A stretch of DNA of 64,000 nucleotides from Streptomyces sp. 2131.1 (GTDB lineage Bacteria > Actinomycetota > Actinomycetes > Streptomycetales > Streptomycetaceae): assembly GCF_900105515.1 (NCBI RefSeq), contig NZ_FNSY01000001.1, positions 806,001 through 870,000 on the forward strand, written 5' to 3'. The stretch's first letter is position 1, and each line of letters begins with the position of its first letter. Position numbers and translations under genes: made by a program. Shown piece by piece: positions 24,237 through 31,190 of the stretch. Below the pieces are notes generated by a model, which was not told where the DNA came from, did not search any database, and saw only the letters and a list, made by a program, of their open reading frames with translations.

Positions 24237-26476
24237 CCGGACGCACCGGCATCGACTCCACCTGGGAGCCGCGTCCCGCCGCCCGCTGGGAGGACGCCTT
24301 CCTGGCGGGCAACGGCCGGCACGGGGCCATGGTGTACGGCGACCCGGCGGACGACCGGGTCGTCGTCAACCACCACACCCTGGTGCGGCCCAACGGCAGC
24401 GAGCACGTGCGCCCGCCCGAGCTCGCGGACCGGCTCGACCGGCTCCAGAGCGCCCTGCTCGCCGGGGACACACGGGCGGCGGAGGGTTTCGGGGCGGGCC
24501 GGCCCCTGGTGTGGGTGCAGCCCTTCCACCCGGCGTTCCGGACCCGGGTCCGGCCGGTCCCGGGGAACGCCCCGGCGGCGGACGCGGCCTCCGGGTACCG
24601 CCGGTCGGTCGACTTCGCCACCGGTGAGATCACGGCGGCCTGCGAGACGTGGTGCAGCCGGGTCCACGTCTCGCGCGCGGACGACGTGATCGTCCAGTAC
24701 GTCACGGGGCCCGGGCTCGCCGCCGACGTGACCCTGGACCACGCCCTGCCCGGTGCCCCGCCGCGTCTCGCCGTCGGGCGGAGCACGGTGCTGACCCCGG
24801 ACGGCGCCCGACTGACGCTGCGCGCGGGCTACCCGGACAGCGACCAGGCGTACACCGGTGTGACGGTGCTCCGCGCGGAGGGCGGGCGGGTCTCGGTCGC
24901 GGGCGAGGGCGTCCGCGTCGAGGGCGCCCGGAGCCTGCTGCTGCTCACCCGGGTGCGCCGGCACACGGGCCGCCTCGACCTGGCGGCGGAGTGCGCGGCG
25001 CTGCCGGGCGACGACTACGCCACGCTGCTCGCCCGCCATGTGGCCCTGCACCGCACCGCGTTCGAGCGGGCCGCGCTCACCCTGGACGCGGACCCGGCCG
25101 AACGTCTCCTGCCGGGCTCCGAGTTGGTCCGGCGGCCGGACAGTCCAGCCCTGCTGGAGCGGCTGTGCGCGGCGGGCCGCTACCACCTGCTGTCCGCGTC
25201 CGGAGCGCTGCCGCCGCGGCTGACCGGGCTGTGGACGGGCGACTGGGACACCGCGTGGTCGGGGGCGTTCACCACCAACGCCAACCTCAACCTCCAGATC
25301 GCCTCGGCCGCGGCGGCGGCGCTGCCAGAAGTGTCCGAGGCCCATGCCGCCCTGGTGTACGGGCAGCTCGCGGACTGGCGTGACAACGCCCGGGCGGTGT
25401 TCGGCGCGCGCGGCATCGTGGCCCCGTCGCACACGGACGGCGAGTCCGGGCACACCCGCCACTACCAGCGCGCCTACCCGCTGCACCTGTGGACGGCGGG
25501 CGCGGACTGGCTCCTGGAGCCGCTGGTCGAGCACGCGGAGACGACAGGGGCGGAGGACCCCCGGCTGACCGCGGCCCTGCACGAGACGGCCCTGTTCTAC
25601 GAGGACTTCCTCACCCGGACCGGCCCGGACGGGCGGGTGGCCGTGGTTCCCTCGTACTCGCCGGAGAACCGTCCGGCCAACGCGAGCTGGGGCACGGTCG
25701 ACGCGACGATGGACCTCGCGGCGGCCCGCCACGCGCTCACCGCTTCGGCCGACCGCTGCCCCGGTGATCCGGCCGCCGCGCGCCGCCGGGCGCTGGCGGA
25801 CCGGCTCGCGGAGTACCGGGTCAACGAGGACGGCGCGCTCGCCGAGTGGGCGTGGCCGGGCCTCGATGAGACGTACGACCACCGCCACCTCAGCCACCTG
25901 TACCCGGTCTGGCCGCTGGACGCGATCAATCCGTACGACACCCCCGGGCTGGCCGCCGCCGCGCACCGGGCCCTCGAACTGCGGGGCGCCGAGAACGATT
26001 CGGCGCACGGTCATCTGCACCACGCGCTGATCGCGGCGCGGCTGCGGGACGGTGCGCGGGCCTCGGCGGCGGTCCGGGCGGTGCTGGCGGGCGACTTCTT
26101 CCACGACTCGCTGATGAGCGCGCACTACCCGTCCCGCAACGTGTACAACGCGGACGCGGCGCACGCCCTGCCCGCCGCCGTGATCGAGTCGCTGGTGCAG
26201 TCGACCCCGCACCGGCTGGTCCTGCTGCCCGCGCCGCTCGCAGGGTGCCCGGCCGGTGAACTGCGCGGTGTGCGTACGCGGTTCGGCGCGTCCGTGGACC
26301 TGCGCTGGTCGGCCGACGGCACCGCGACGGCGCTGCTGCGTCCGAAGCGTGACGCCCGGGTCGATGTCCGTACGGGCGACGGCAGCGCCCTCACCGAAAC
26401 CTCCGCCGGCTCCCCCTCGGCTCCCCTGGAGCTGACGGCCGGCGTGGACCGCGTCCTGGAACTCCGGCCGCGGTAG
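24233..26476 (+). CDS. GH95-type alpha-L-fucosidase/galactosidase
   Basis: 747 residues from GTG 24233, overlapping the GH42 stop by 4 nt. The N-terminal beta-sandwich (WEDAFLAGNGRHGAMVYGDPADDRVVVNHHTL) and the (alpha/alpha)6 barrel are those of GH95. Visible landmarks are FTTNANLNLQ (the Asn-rich catalytic segment), VVPSYSPENRP (expected general-acid region) and YDHRHLSHLYPVWPLDAI. GH95 enzymes act on alpha-1,2-L-fucose or alpha-L-galactose, including the fucose of xyloglucan. No signal peptide. Translational coupling to GH42 supports joint removal of Fuc-Gal side chains. Exact substrate not provable here. Confidence 0.88.
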   Translation: MTGRTGIDSTWEPRPAARWEDAFLAGNGRHGAMVYGDPADDRVVVNHHTLVRPNGSEHVRPPELADRLDRLQSALLAGDTRAAEGFGAGRPLVWVQPFHPAFRTRVRPVPGNAPAADAASGYRRSVDFATGEITAACETWCSRVHVSRADDVIVQYVTGPGLAADVTLDHALPGAPPRLAVGRSTVLTPDGARLTLRAGYPDSDQAYTGVTVLRAEGGRVSVAGEGVRVEGARSLLLLTRVRRHTGRLDLAAECAALPGDDYATLLARHVALHRTAFERAALTLDADPAERLLPGSELVRRPDSPALLERLCAAGRYHLLSASGALPPRLTGLWTGDWDTAWSGAFTTNANLNLQIASAAAAALPEVSEAHAALVYGQLADWRDNARAVFGARGIVAPSHTDGESGHTRHYQRAYPLHLWTAGADWLLEPLVEHAETTGAEDPRLTAALHETALFYEDFLTRTGPDGRVAVVPSYSPENRPANASWGTVDATMDLAAARHALTASADRCPGDPAAARRRALADRLAEYRVNEDGALAEWAWPGLDETYDHRHLSHLYPVWPLDAINPYDTPGLAAAAHRALELRGAENDSAHGHLHHALIAARLRDGARASAAVRAVLAGDFFHDSLMSAHYPSRNVYNADAAHALPAAVIESLVQSTPHRLVLLPAPLAGCPAGELRGVRTRFGASVDLRWSADGTATALLRPKRDARVDVRTGDGSALTETSAGSPSAPLELTAGVDRVLELRPR

Positions 26477-26507
26477 CACTCCCCCCACCCACCATGGAAG
26501 GACGACC

Positions 26508-27221
26508 ATGGCACGACGCACCCGTACCCACAGCAGGCTCGCGCTGACCCCGGCGGTGGCGCTGGCGGCGCTCGTCGGCTTCGCCGCCGCCCCCGCCCAG
26601 GCCGCCGTCTGGTCCTCGTCGGACCAGTGGGGCACGTACACCACCTCCGACGATTACATCCTCTACAACAACATCTGGGGCTCCGGGGCGGGCGCCCAGT
26701 CCATCTGGGCCAACTCCTCGTCGAACTGGGGCGTGTGGGCCGACCACCCGAACACCGGCGGCATCAAGTCGTACCCGAACGCCAAGAAGGTGGTGAACAA
26801 GCCGATCGGCTCGCTGTCGTCGCTCACCAGCACGTACAACGTCACCGTCCCGTCGTCCGGGGCGTACAACACCTCGTACGACATCTGGGACAGCGACTAC
26901 GACTACGAGGTCATGCTGTGGGTCAACTACAACGGTGCCGTGGGCCCGTTGGGCACCTCGCAGGGCACGCTGACGCTGGGCGGGCACACCTGGGCCGTGT
27001 ACAAGGGCGACAACGGCTCCAACCAGGTCTTCTCGTTCCTGCGGACCTCGGACTCCACCTCGGGCACGGTGGACATCCTGCCGATCCTGAAGTGGATCAA
27101 GGACACCAAGGGCTGGTGGGGCAACGAGACCATCGGTGACGTCCAGTTCGGGTACGAGATCACCTCGTCGGCGGGCGGTCTCGACTTCCGTACGAACGGG
27201 TTCGGCGTCTCCGCGGGCTGA
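26508..27221 (+). CDS. Secreted GH12 endoglucanase (xyloglucanase candidate)
   Basis: 237 residues, ATG after AAGGACG. A signal peptide of about 33 residues ends AAPAQA-AVW. The mature chain of about 204 residues is a single GH12 beta-jelly-roll without a carbohydrate-binding module. The nucleophile is Glu134 in YEVMLWVNY and the acid/base Glu217 in FGYEITSS. GH12 includes both cellulases and xyloglucan-specific endoglucanases; the company of debranching enzymes for xylose, galactose and fucose favours xyloglucan. It is the only exported glycosidase of the locus. Confidence 0.94.
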   Translation: MARRTRTHSRLALTPAVALAALVGFAAAPAQAAVWSSSDQWGTYTTSDDYILYNNIWGSGAGAQSIWANSSSNWGVWADHPNTGGIKSYPNAKKVVNKPIGSLSSLTSTYNVTVPSSGAYNTSYDIWDSDYDYEVMLWVNYNGAVGPLGTSQGTLTLGGHTWAVYKGDNGSNQVFSFLRTSDSTSGTVDILPILKWIKDTKGWWGNETIGDVQFGYEITSSAGGLDFRTNGFGVSAG

Positions 27222-27235
27222 GCCGCGCGCCCGAC

Positions 27236-27265
27236 GGGCCGGTCCCCGCGCGCGGGGGCCGGCCC
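27236..27265. terminator. Bidirectional terminator between the GH12 and LacI genes
   Basis: A 30-nt near-perfect inverted repeat, gggccggtccccgc / gcgggggccggccc, with one T-G wobble, between converging genes. Confidence 0.75.
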
Positions 27266-27271
27266 ACGCGG

Positions 27272-28279
27272 TCACACAGGGGCGGGCCCGGTGCTCTCCC
27301 GTACCGTCAACTCGGGTGCCAGCAGCTCGACTTCGTCCACGCCCCGGCCGGAGAGCTTGGCGACGACCTGCTCGACGGAGCGGCGCCCCATCTCCTGCGC
27401 CGGTATGGCGACGGAGGTGAGCCGCACGGACGCCTGGGTGGCCACCTGTTCGGGGCAGATCGCGACCACCGACACGTCCTCGGGCACGGCCCGGCCCTGC
27501 TGCCGCAACAGGTTGAGCAGCGGCTCCACCGCCGCCTCGTTCTGCACGATGAAGCCCGTGGTGCCGGGGCGCTCGTCGAATATCCGCGACAGGGTCTGGG
27601 CCATCGCCGCGTACCCGCCCTCGCACGGCCGGTGCAGGATGCGCACACCGGTCTCCTGCGCCTTGGCGCGCACGCCGTCGACGGTCCGCTCGGCGAACCC
27701 GGTGTGCCGCTCGTACACCGCCGCGGCCTCGCCGATGACGGCGACCTCTCGGTGCCCGAGACCGGCCAGGTGTTCCACGCAGAGCGCGCCGGTCGCCTCG
27801 AAGTCCAGGTCCACGCAGGTCAGCCCGGCGGTGTCGGCGGGCAGGCCGATGAGCACGGCGGCCCGGTCGGTCTCGCGCAGCAACGGGAGGCGCTCGTCGT
27901 GCAGTTCGACGTCCATCAGGATCATCGCGTCGGCCAGCGAGCTGCCGGCGATCCGCCGCACCGCGGCGGGCCCCTCCTCGCCGGTGAGGAGGAGGACGTC
28001 GTAGCCGTGGGTGCGGGCGGTGGTGGCGACCGCGATGGCGATCTCCATCATCACGGGCACGTACATGTCGGTGCGCAGCGGCACCATGAGCGCGATGATG
28101 TTGGACCGGCTGCTGGCGAGTGCCCGGGCCCCGGCGTTGGGGTGGTAGCCGAGCTGCTGGATGCTCTGCTCGACGCGCTCGCGGGTGGCGACGGAGATGG
28201 AGCGCTTCCCGCTGAGGACGTAGCTCACCGTGCTCGCCGAGACTCCGGCGTGCTGCGCGACCTCGGCCAGGGTGACCAT
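27272..28279 (-). CDS. LacI family repressor of the glycan locus
   Basis: 335 residues. The N-terminal helix-turn-helix and hinge (VTLAEVAQHAGVSASTVSYVLSGKRSISVATRERV ... LGYHPNAGARALAS) are complete, followed by a periplasmic-binding-protein-like effector domain. It lies directly downstream of, and convergent with, the operon. Two copies of its presumed operator flank its own promoter and two more control the operon and the divergent GH3-GH31 unit. A central CG in a palindrome of this size is typical for LacI proteins. The inducer is presumably a xyloglucan oligosaccharide. Confidence 0.95.
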   Translation of the reverse strand: MVTLAEVAQHAGVSASTVSYVLSGKRSISVATRERVEQSIQQLGYHPNAGARALASSRSNIIALMVPLRTDMYVPVMMEIAIAVATTARTHGYDVLLLTGEEGPAAVRRIAGSSLADAMILMDVELHDERLPLLRETDRAAVLIGLPADTAGLTCVDLDFEATGALCVEHLAGLGHREVAVIGEAAAVYERHTGFAERTVDGVRAKAQETGVRILHRPCEGGYAAMAQTLSRIFDERPGTTGFIVQNEAAVEPLLNLLRQQGRAVPEDVSVVAICPEQVATQASVRLTSVAIPAQEMGRRSVEQVVAKLSGRGVDEVELLAPELTVRESTGPAPV

Positions 28280-28354
28280 TCAGCTCTCCCTCACGGGACG
28301 TCGTCGGACCCGGCAGGCGAAACCGGTCTGCTCCGGCGCTTCCGGTCAGATGTG

Positions 28355-28368
28355 GCGAAGCGCTTCGA
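28355..28368. promoter_or_regulatory. LacI-type operator, site 3
   Basis: GCGAAGCGCTTCGA with a perfect 12-bp core (28356-28367), downstream of the predicted LacI transcription start. Confidence 0.8.
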
Positions 28369-28406
28369 CTCCGCTCCCTCCACCTGTGACATGGAGAGAC
28401 AGCGCG

Positions 28407-28435
28407 AGCCTAGCCCTGCCGCGACAGCATGTCCA
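28407..28435 (-). promoter_or_regulatory. Promoter of the LacI gene
   Basis: Minus-strand TGGACA (28435-28430), 17-bp spacer, TAGGCT (28412-28407). It lies between operator sites 3 and 4, so autorepression by looping or roadblock is likely. Confidence 0.6.
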
Positions 28436-28442
28436 GACCACT

Positions 28443-28458
28443 GTCGAAGCGCTTCGAC
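28443..28458. promoter_or_regulatory. LacI-type operator, site 4
   Basis: Perfect 16-bp palindrome GTCGAAGCGCTTCGAC, the most symmetrical of the four sites, 89 bp (centre to centre) from site 3 and just upstream of the LacI -35. Confidence 0.85.
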
Positions 28459-28521
28459 ACACGAGGGCGCTTGCGGCTACCGCAACGATATGCCCGTCAC
28501 ACTCCTGTCTGCCGCACCGGC

Positions 28522-29775
28522 TCAGTTGCCGAGCAGGACCGGGAAGGACTCCATGTCGTTCTGCGTCATCACCGGGAGGTTGCGCAGCTCCGCGTCGGGC
28601 ACGGCGAGCCGCAGCTCCGGGAAGCGCGCGAAGAGCGCCGGCAGGGCGATGCCCGCCTCGACCCGGGAGAGGGCCGCGCCGGGGCAGATGTGCGGTCCGT
28701 GCCCGAAGGTCATGTGCCGGATCGGGGTGGAACGGGTGATGTCGAAGGCATCGGCGTCGGGTCCGTGCTGCTCGGGGTCGCGGCCGATCACCCGGTACGA
28801 GATCACCACGCCCTCGCCCTTGGCGATGACCGCGTCTCCGACCTCGATGTCCTCGGTGGCGAACCGCATGAGCAGATGCGTGGTCGGGGTGTCCCAGCGC
28901 AGGGTCTCCTCGATCACGGTGTCCCAGGAGACCTCGCCGTCGAGAACCATCCGCAGCTGGTCCGGGTGGGCCAGCAGGGCGCGTACGGCGTTGAGGATGA
29001 GCCCGATCGTGGTCTCGTGTCCGGCGGCGACCATCGCCTTGAGGTTGCCGATCACCTCCTCCTCGGTCAGCGGCTCGCCGCCCTCCTCGGCGAGGATCAG
29101 CGCGGAGGTCAGGTCGTCGGTGGGCTGCGCGGTCTTCTCGCGCACGAGTCCGGCGTAGAAGACGTCGAGGTCGGCGAGGAGCGCGAGGCGCTCGTCCTGT
29201 GGGGTGAGCATGGAGAAGAACGCCTTGTACTGACGGGTCAGCATCGCGTTCTCCGCCGGGTCGACGCCCATCAGCATGCCGACGACCCGCATGGGCAGCG
29301 GCTGGGCGAACACCGACTTGAGGTCGACGACGGCCCCGTCCCGGCCGCCTTCCTCCAACGCGTCCAGCAGCTCCGCGGTGAACTTCTCGATGTCGGGGCG
29401 TATCGCTTCGAGCCGGCGGGGCGTGAGCGCCTGCGAGGTCTTGGTCCGCAGCCGGCGGTGCTCAGCGCCGTCCACGGTGAACATCGACCGCCCGGCGTCG
29501 ATCATGCCGATGAGCGGCCAGGCGTGCGTCACCTCACCGCTCTGCCACAGCCCCCAGGCGTTGATGTCCTTCACCAGCCGAGGGTCCACCAGGAGCCGCC
29601 GGGCGTCCGCGTGCCGGGTGAGGGTCCACGCCGGCACGCCGAGGAGCTCGATCCGGGCCAGCGGCCCGGCCTCGCGCAGCCGGACCGTCTCGCCGTCCAG
29701 GTCCTGGACCATGGGATCGATGACGACGGTCGCGCCGCTCTGGGCCGCCGCCTGTGCGGCGTGGGGGCAGTTCAC
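28522..29775 (-). CDS. Cytochrome P450 (second of a coupled pair, CYP154-like)
   Basis: 417 residues from GTG 29775, preceded by CAGGAG and overlapping the stop of the upstream P450 by 4 nt. All bacterial P450 signatures are intact: the I-helix MVAAGHETTIGL, the K-helix ExxR as EETLRW, and the haem-binding loop FGHGPHICPG with Cys364. No membrane anchor, so it is a soluble class I enzyme needing a ferredoxin; none is encoded nearby. Substrate unknown. The CYP154 suggestion comes from pairing with a CYP157-like gene and should be tested. Confidence 0.93.
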   Translation of the reverse strand: MNCPHAAQAAAQSGATVVIDPMVQDLDGETVRLREAGPLARIELLGVPAWTLTRHADARRLLVDPRLVKDINAWGLWQSGEVTHAWPLIGMIDAGRSMFTVDGAEHRRLRTKTSQALTPRRLEAIRPDIEKFTAELLDALEEGGRDGAVVDLKSVFAQPLPMRVVGMLMGVDPAENAMLTRQYKAFFSMLTPQDERLALLADLDVFYAGLVREKTAQPTDDLTSALILAEEGGEPLTEEEVIGNLKAMVAAGHETTIGLILNAVRALLAHPDQLRMVLDGEVSWDTVIEETLRWDTPTTHLLMRFATEDIEVGDAVIAKGEGVVISYRVIGRDPEQHGPDADAFDITRSTPIRHMTFGHGPHICPGAALSRVEAGIALPALFARFPELRLAVPDAELRNLPVMTQNDMESFPVLLGN

Positions 29776-31055
29776 GAGAGATCTCCTGTCGTGCGTACGG
29801 GGGTGAACCGGACGGGGAGCACGGTCGTGCCGCGGAGGAAGGCGGAGGGCCGCCGGACGAGGTCCTCGGCCGGGACGCCGAGCCGGAGGTCCGGCAGCCG
29901 GTCGAGCAGCACCTCGATGCCGGTCCTGGCGATGATCTCGGCGATCTCCTGGGCGGGGAACGGGCACCGGTACTCGCCGTGGCTGAAGGCCAGGTGGGCG
30001 CCGTTGCCGCCCTGCGCGGGGCCAGGCCCCGACACGCCCTGGCGGATCAGCGGGTCGGTGTTGGCCGCGCCGAGCCCGAGCAGCAGCATGTCCCCGGCCC
30101 TGACGCGCTGCCCGCCCAGCTGGGTGTCGCGGGCGGCCCAGCGGCCCGCCAGGATCTGGGTGGGGGTGTCCTCCCACAGCACCTCGTTCATGGCCTCGCC
30201 GATGCTGCGCCGGCCGCCGGACATGGAGTGCGCGAACTCGTCCTCGGTGAGCATCAGCCGGACCGAGTTGCTGATCCAGTCGGCGGTCGTGAGGTGCCCG
30301 GCGGCCGTGATGGCCATCAGGTCGAGCGTGTACTCCTCGTCGGTGAACTCCTCCGGGAAGTCGAGCATCCGGGAGGCCACGTCGTCCCCCGGCTCGGCCC
30401 GCTTCGCGGCGAGCAGCCGCGCCATGTGCTCACCGAAGCGCAGATGGGCGCTCTGTGCCTCGGGCCCGCCGTCGGCCAGGTCCTTCAGCACCCGGGCGAT
30501 GGCGGCGCCCTCCTCGTCGGGGAAGCCGATGAGGCGGGCGAGGACGAGCACGGGGAGCGGTTCGCAGAATTCGGCGACGAGGTCCGCGGTGCCCCGGGCG
30601 CACACGTCGTCGATCAGCCGGTCGGCCAGCTGCTCGCAGTGGCCGCGGATGCGGAACGGGTCGGCCCCTTCGAGCGCGGGCGCGACCATCCGGACGTGCC
30701 GCCGGTGTTCCTCCCCCGCGCTGAAGTAGATGGACGGCATGGGGCGCCCCACCATCGGCAGCAGCGGCCAGTCGTCCGGGACGTTCGGCCACTGGTTCCA
30801 GAGGCCGACGTCGCGCGGGAACAACTCCCCGTCGCTGGTGACCCGGTGGAGCTCCCGGTACCCGATGACCAGCCAGGCCGGGAAGCCGCCCGGCAGCTCG
30901 ACGGGCACGACAGGCCCGTGGTCGCGCCGCATGGAGCGGTAGACGGTCTGGGGCTCGGCCTGGAAGCCGGGCCCCCAGAGCGGCACTGCACCGGCGTGGG
31001 CGGGGCAGCCGGCGGGGGCGGCCGGCGCGGACTCTGCCGGAGAAGGGCGTGTCAT
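29772..31055 (-). CDS. Atypical cytochrome P450 lacking the ExxR motif (CYP157-like)
   Basis: 427 residues from ATG 31055 (AGGAG upstream; a start at 31085 is less likely). The haem loop FSHGEYRCPF with Cys364 is present. The K-helix reads E291-V-L-W294, so the otherwise near-universal Arg is Trp. The I-helix is AAGHLTTAD, with Leu where most P450s have an acidic residue before the threonines. Loss of ExxR is known in the Streptomyces CYP157 family, which typically sits beside a CYP154 gene in conservon operons. Here the coupled partner is present but the conservon genes (cvnA-D) are not. Whether it is catalytically active is open. Confidence 0.9.
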   Translation of the reverse strand: MTRPSPAESAPAAPAGCPAHAGAVPLWGPGFQAEPQTVYRSMRRDHGPVVPVELPGGFPAWLVIGYRELHRVTSDGELFPRDVGLWNQWPNVPDDWPLLPMVGRPMPSIYFSAGEEHRRHVRMVAPALEGADPFRIRGHCEQLADRLIDDVCARGTADLVAEFCEPLPVLVLARLIGFPDEEGAAIARVLKDLADGGPEAQSAHLRFGEHMARLLAAKRAEPGDDVASRMLDFPEEFTDEEYTLDLMAITAAGHLTTADWISNSVRLMLTEDEFAHSMSGGRRSIGEAMNEVLWEDTPTQILAGRWAARDTQLGGQRVRAGDMLLLGLGAANTDPLIRQGVSGPGPAQGGNGAHLAFSHGEYRCPFPAQEIAEIIARTGIEVLLDRLPDLRLGVPAEDLVRRPSAFLRGTTVLPVRFTPVRTTGDLS

Positions 31056-31190
31056 GAATCCTGACTCCTGTGGCGACGACTGCACGCGTCAAGATCACGC
31101 GACAACACTCGTTCACTATAAGGAGTTTGTGTGACGCAAGCCGGTCGATCGCGATCAATCCCGAACCGTGGACGATCGCGCCGGCCGCCC

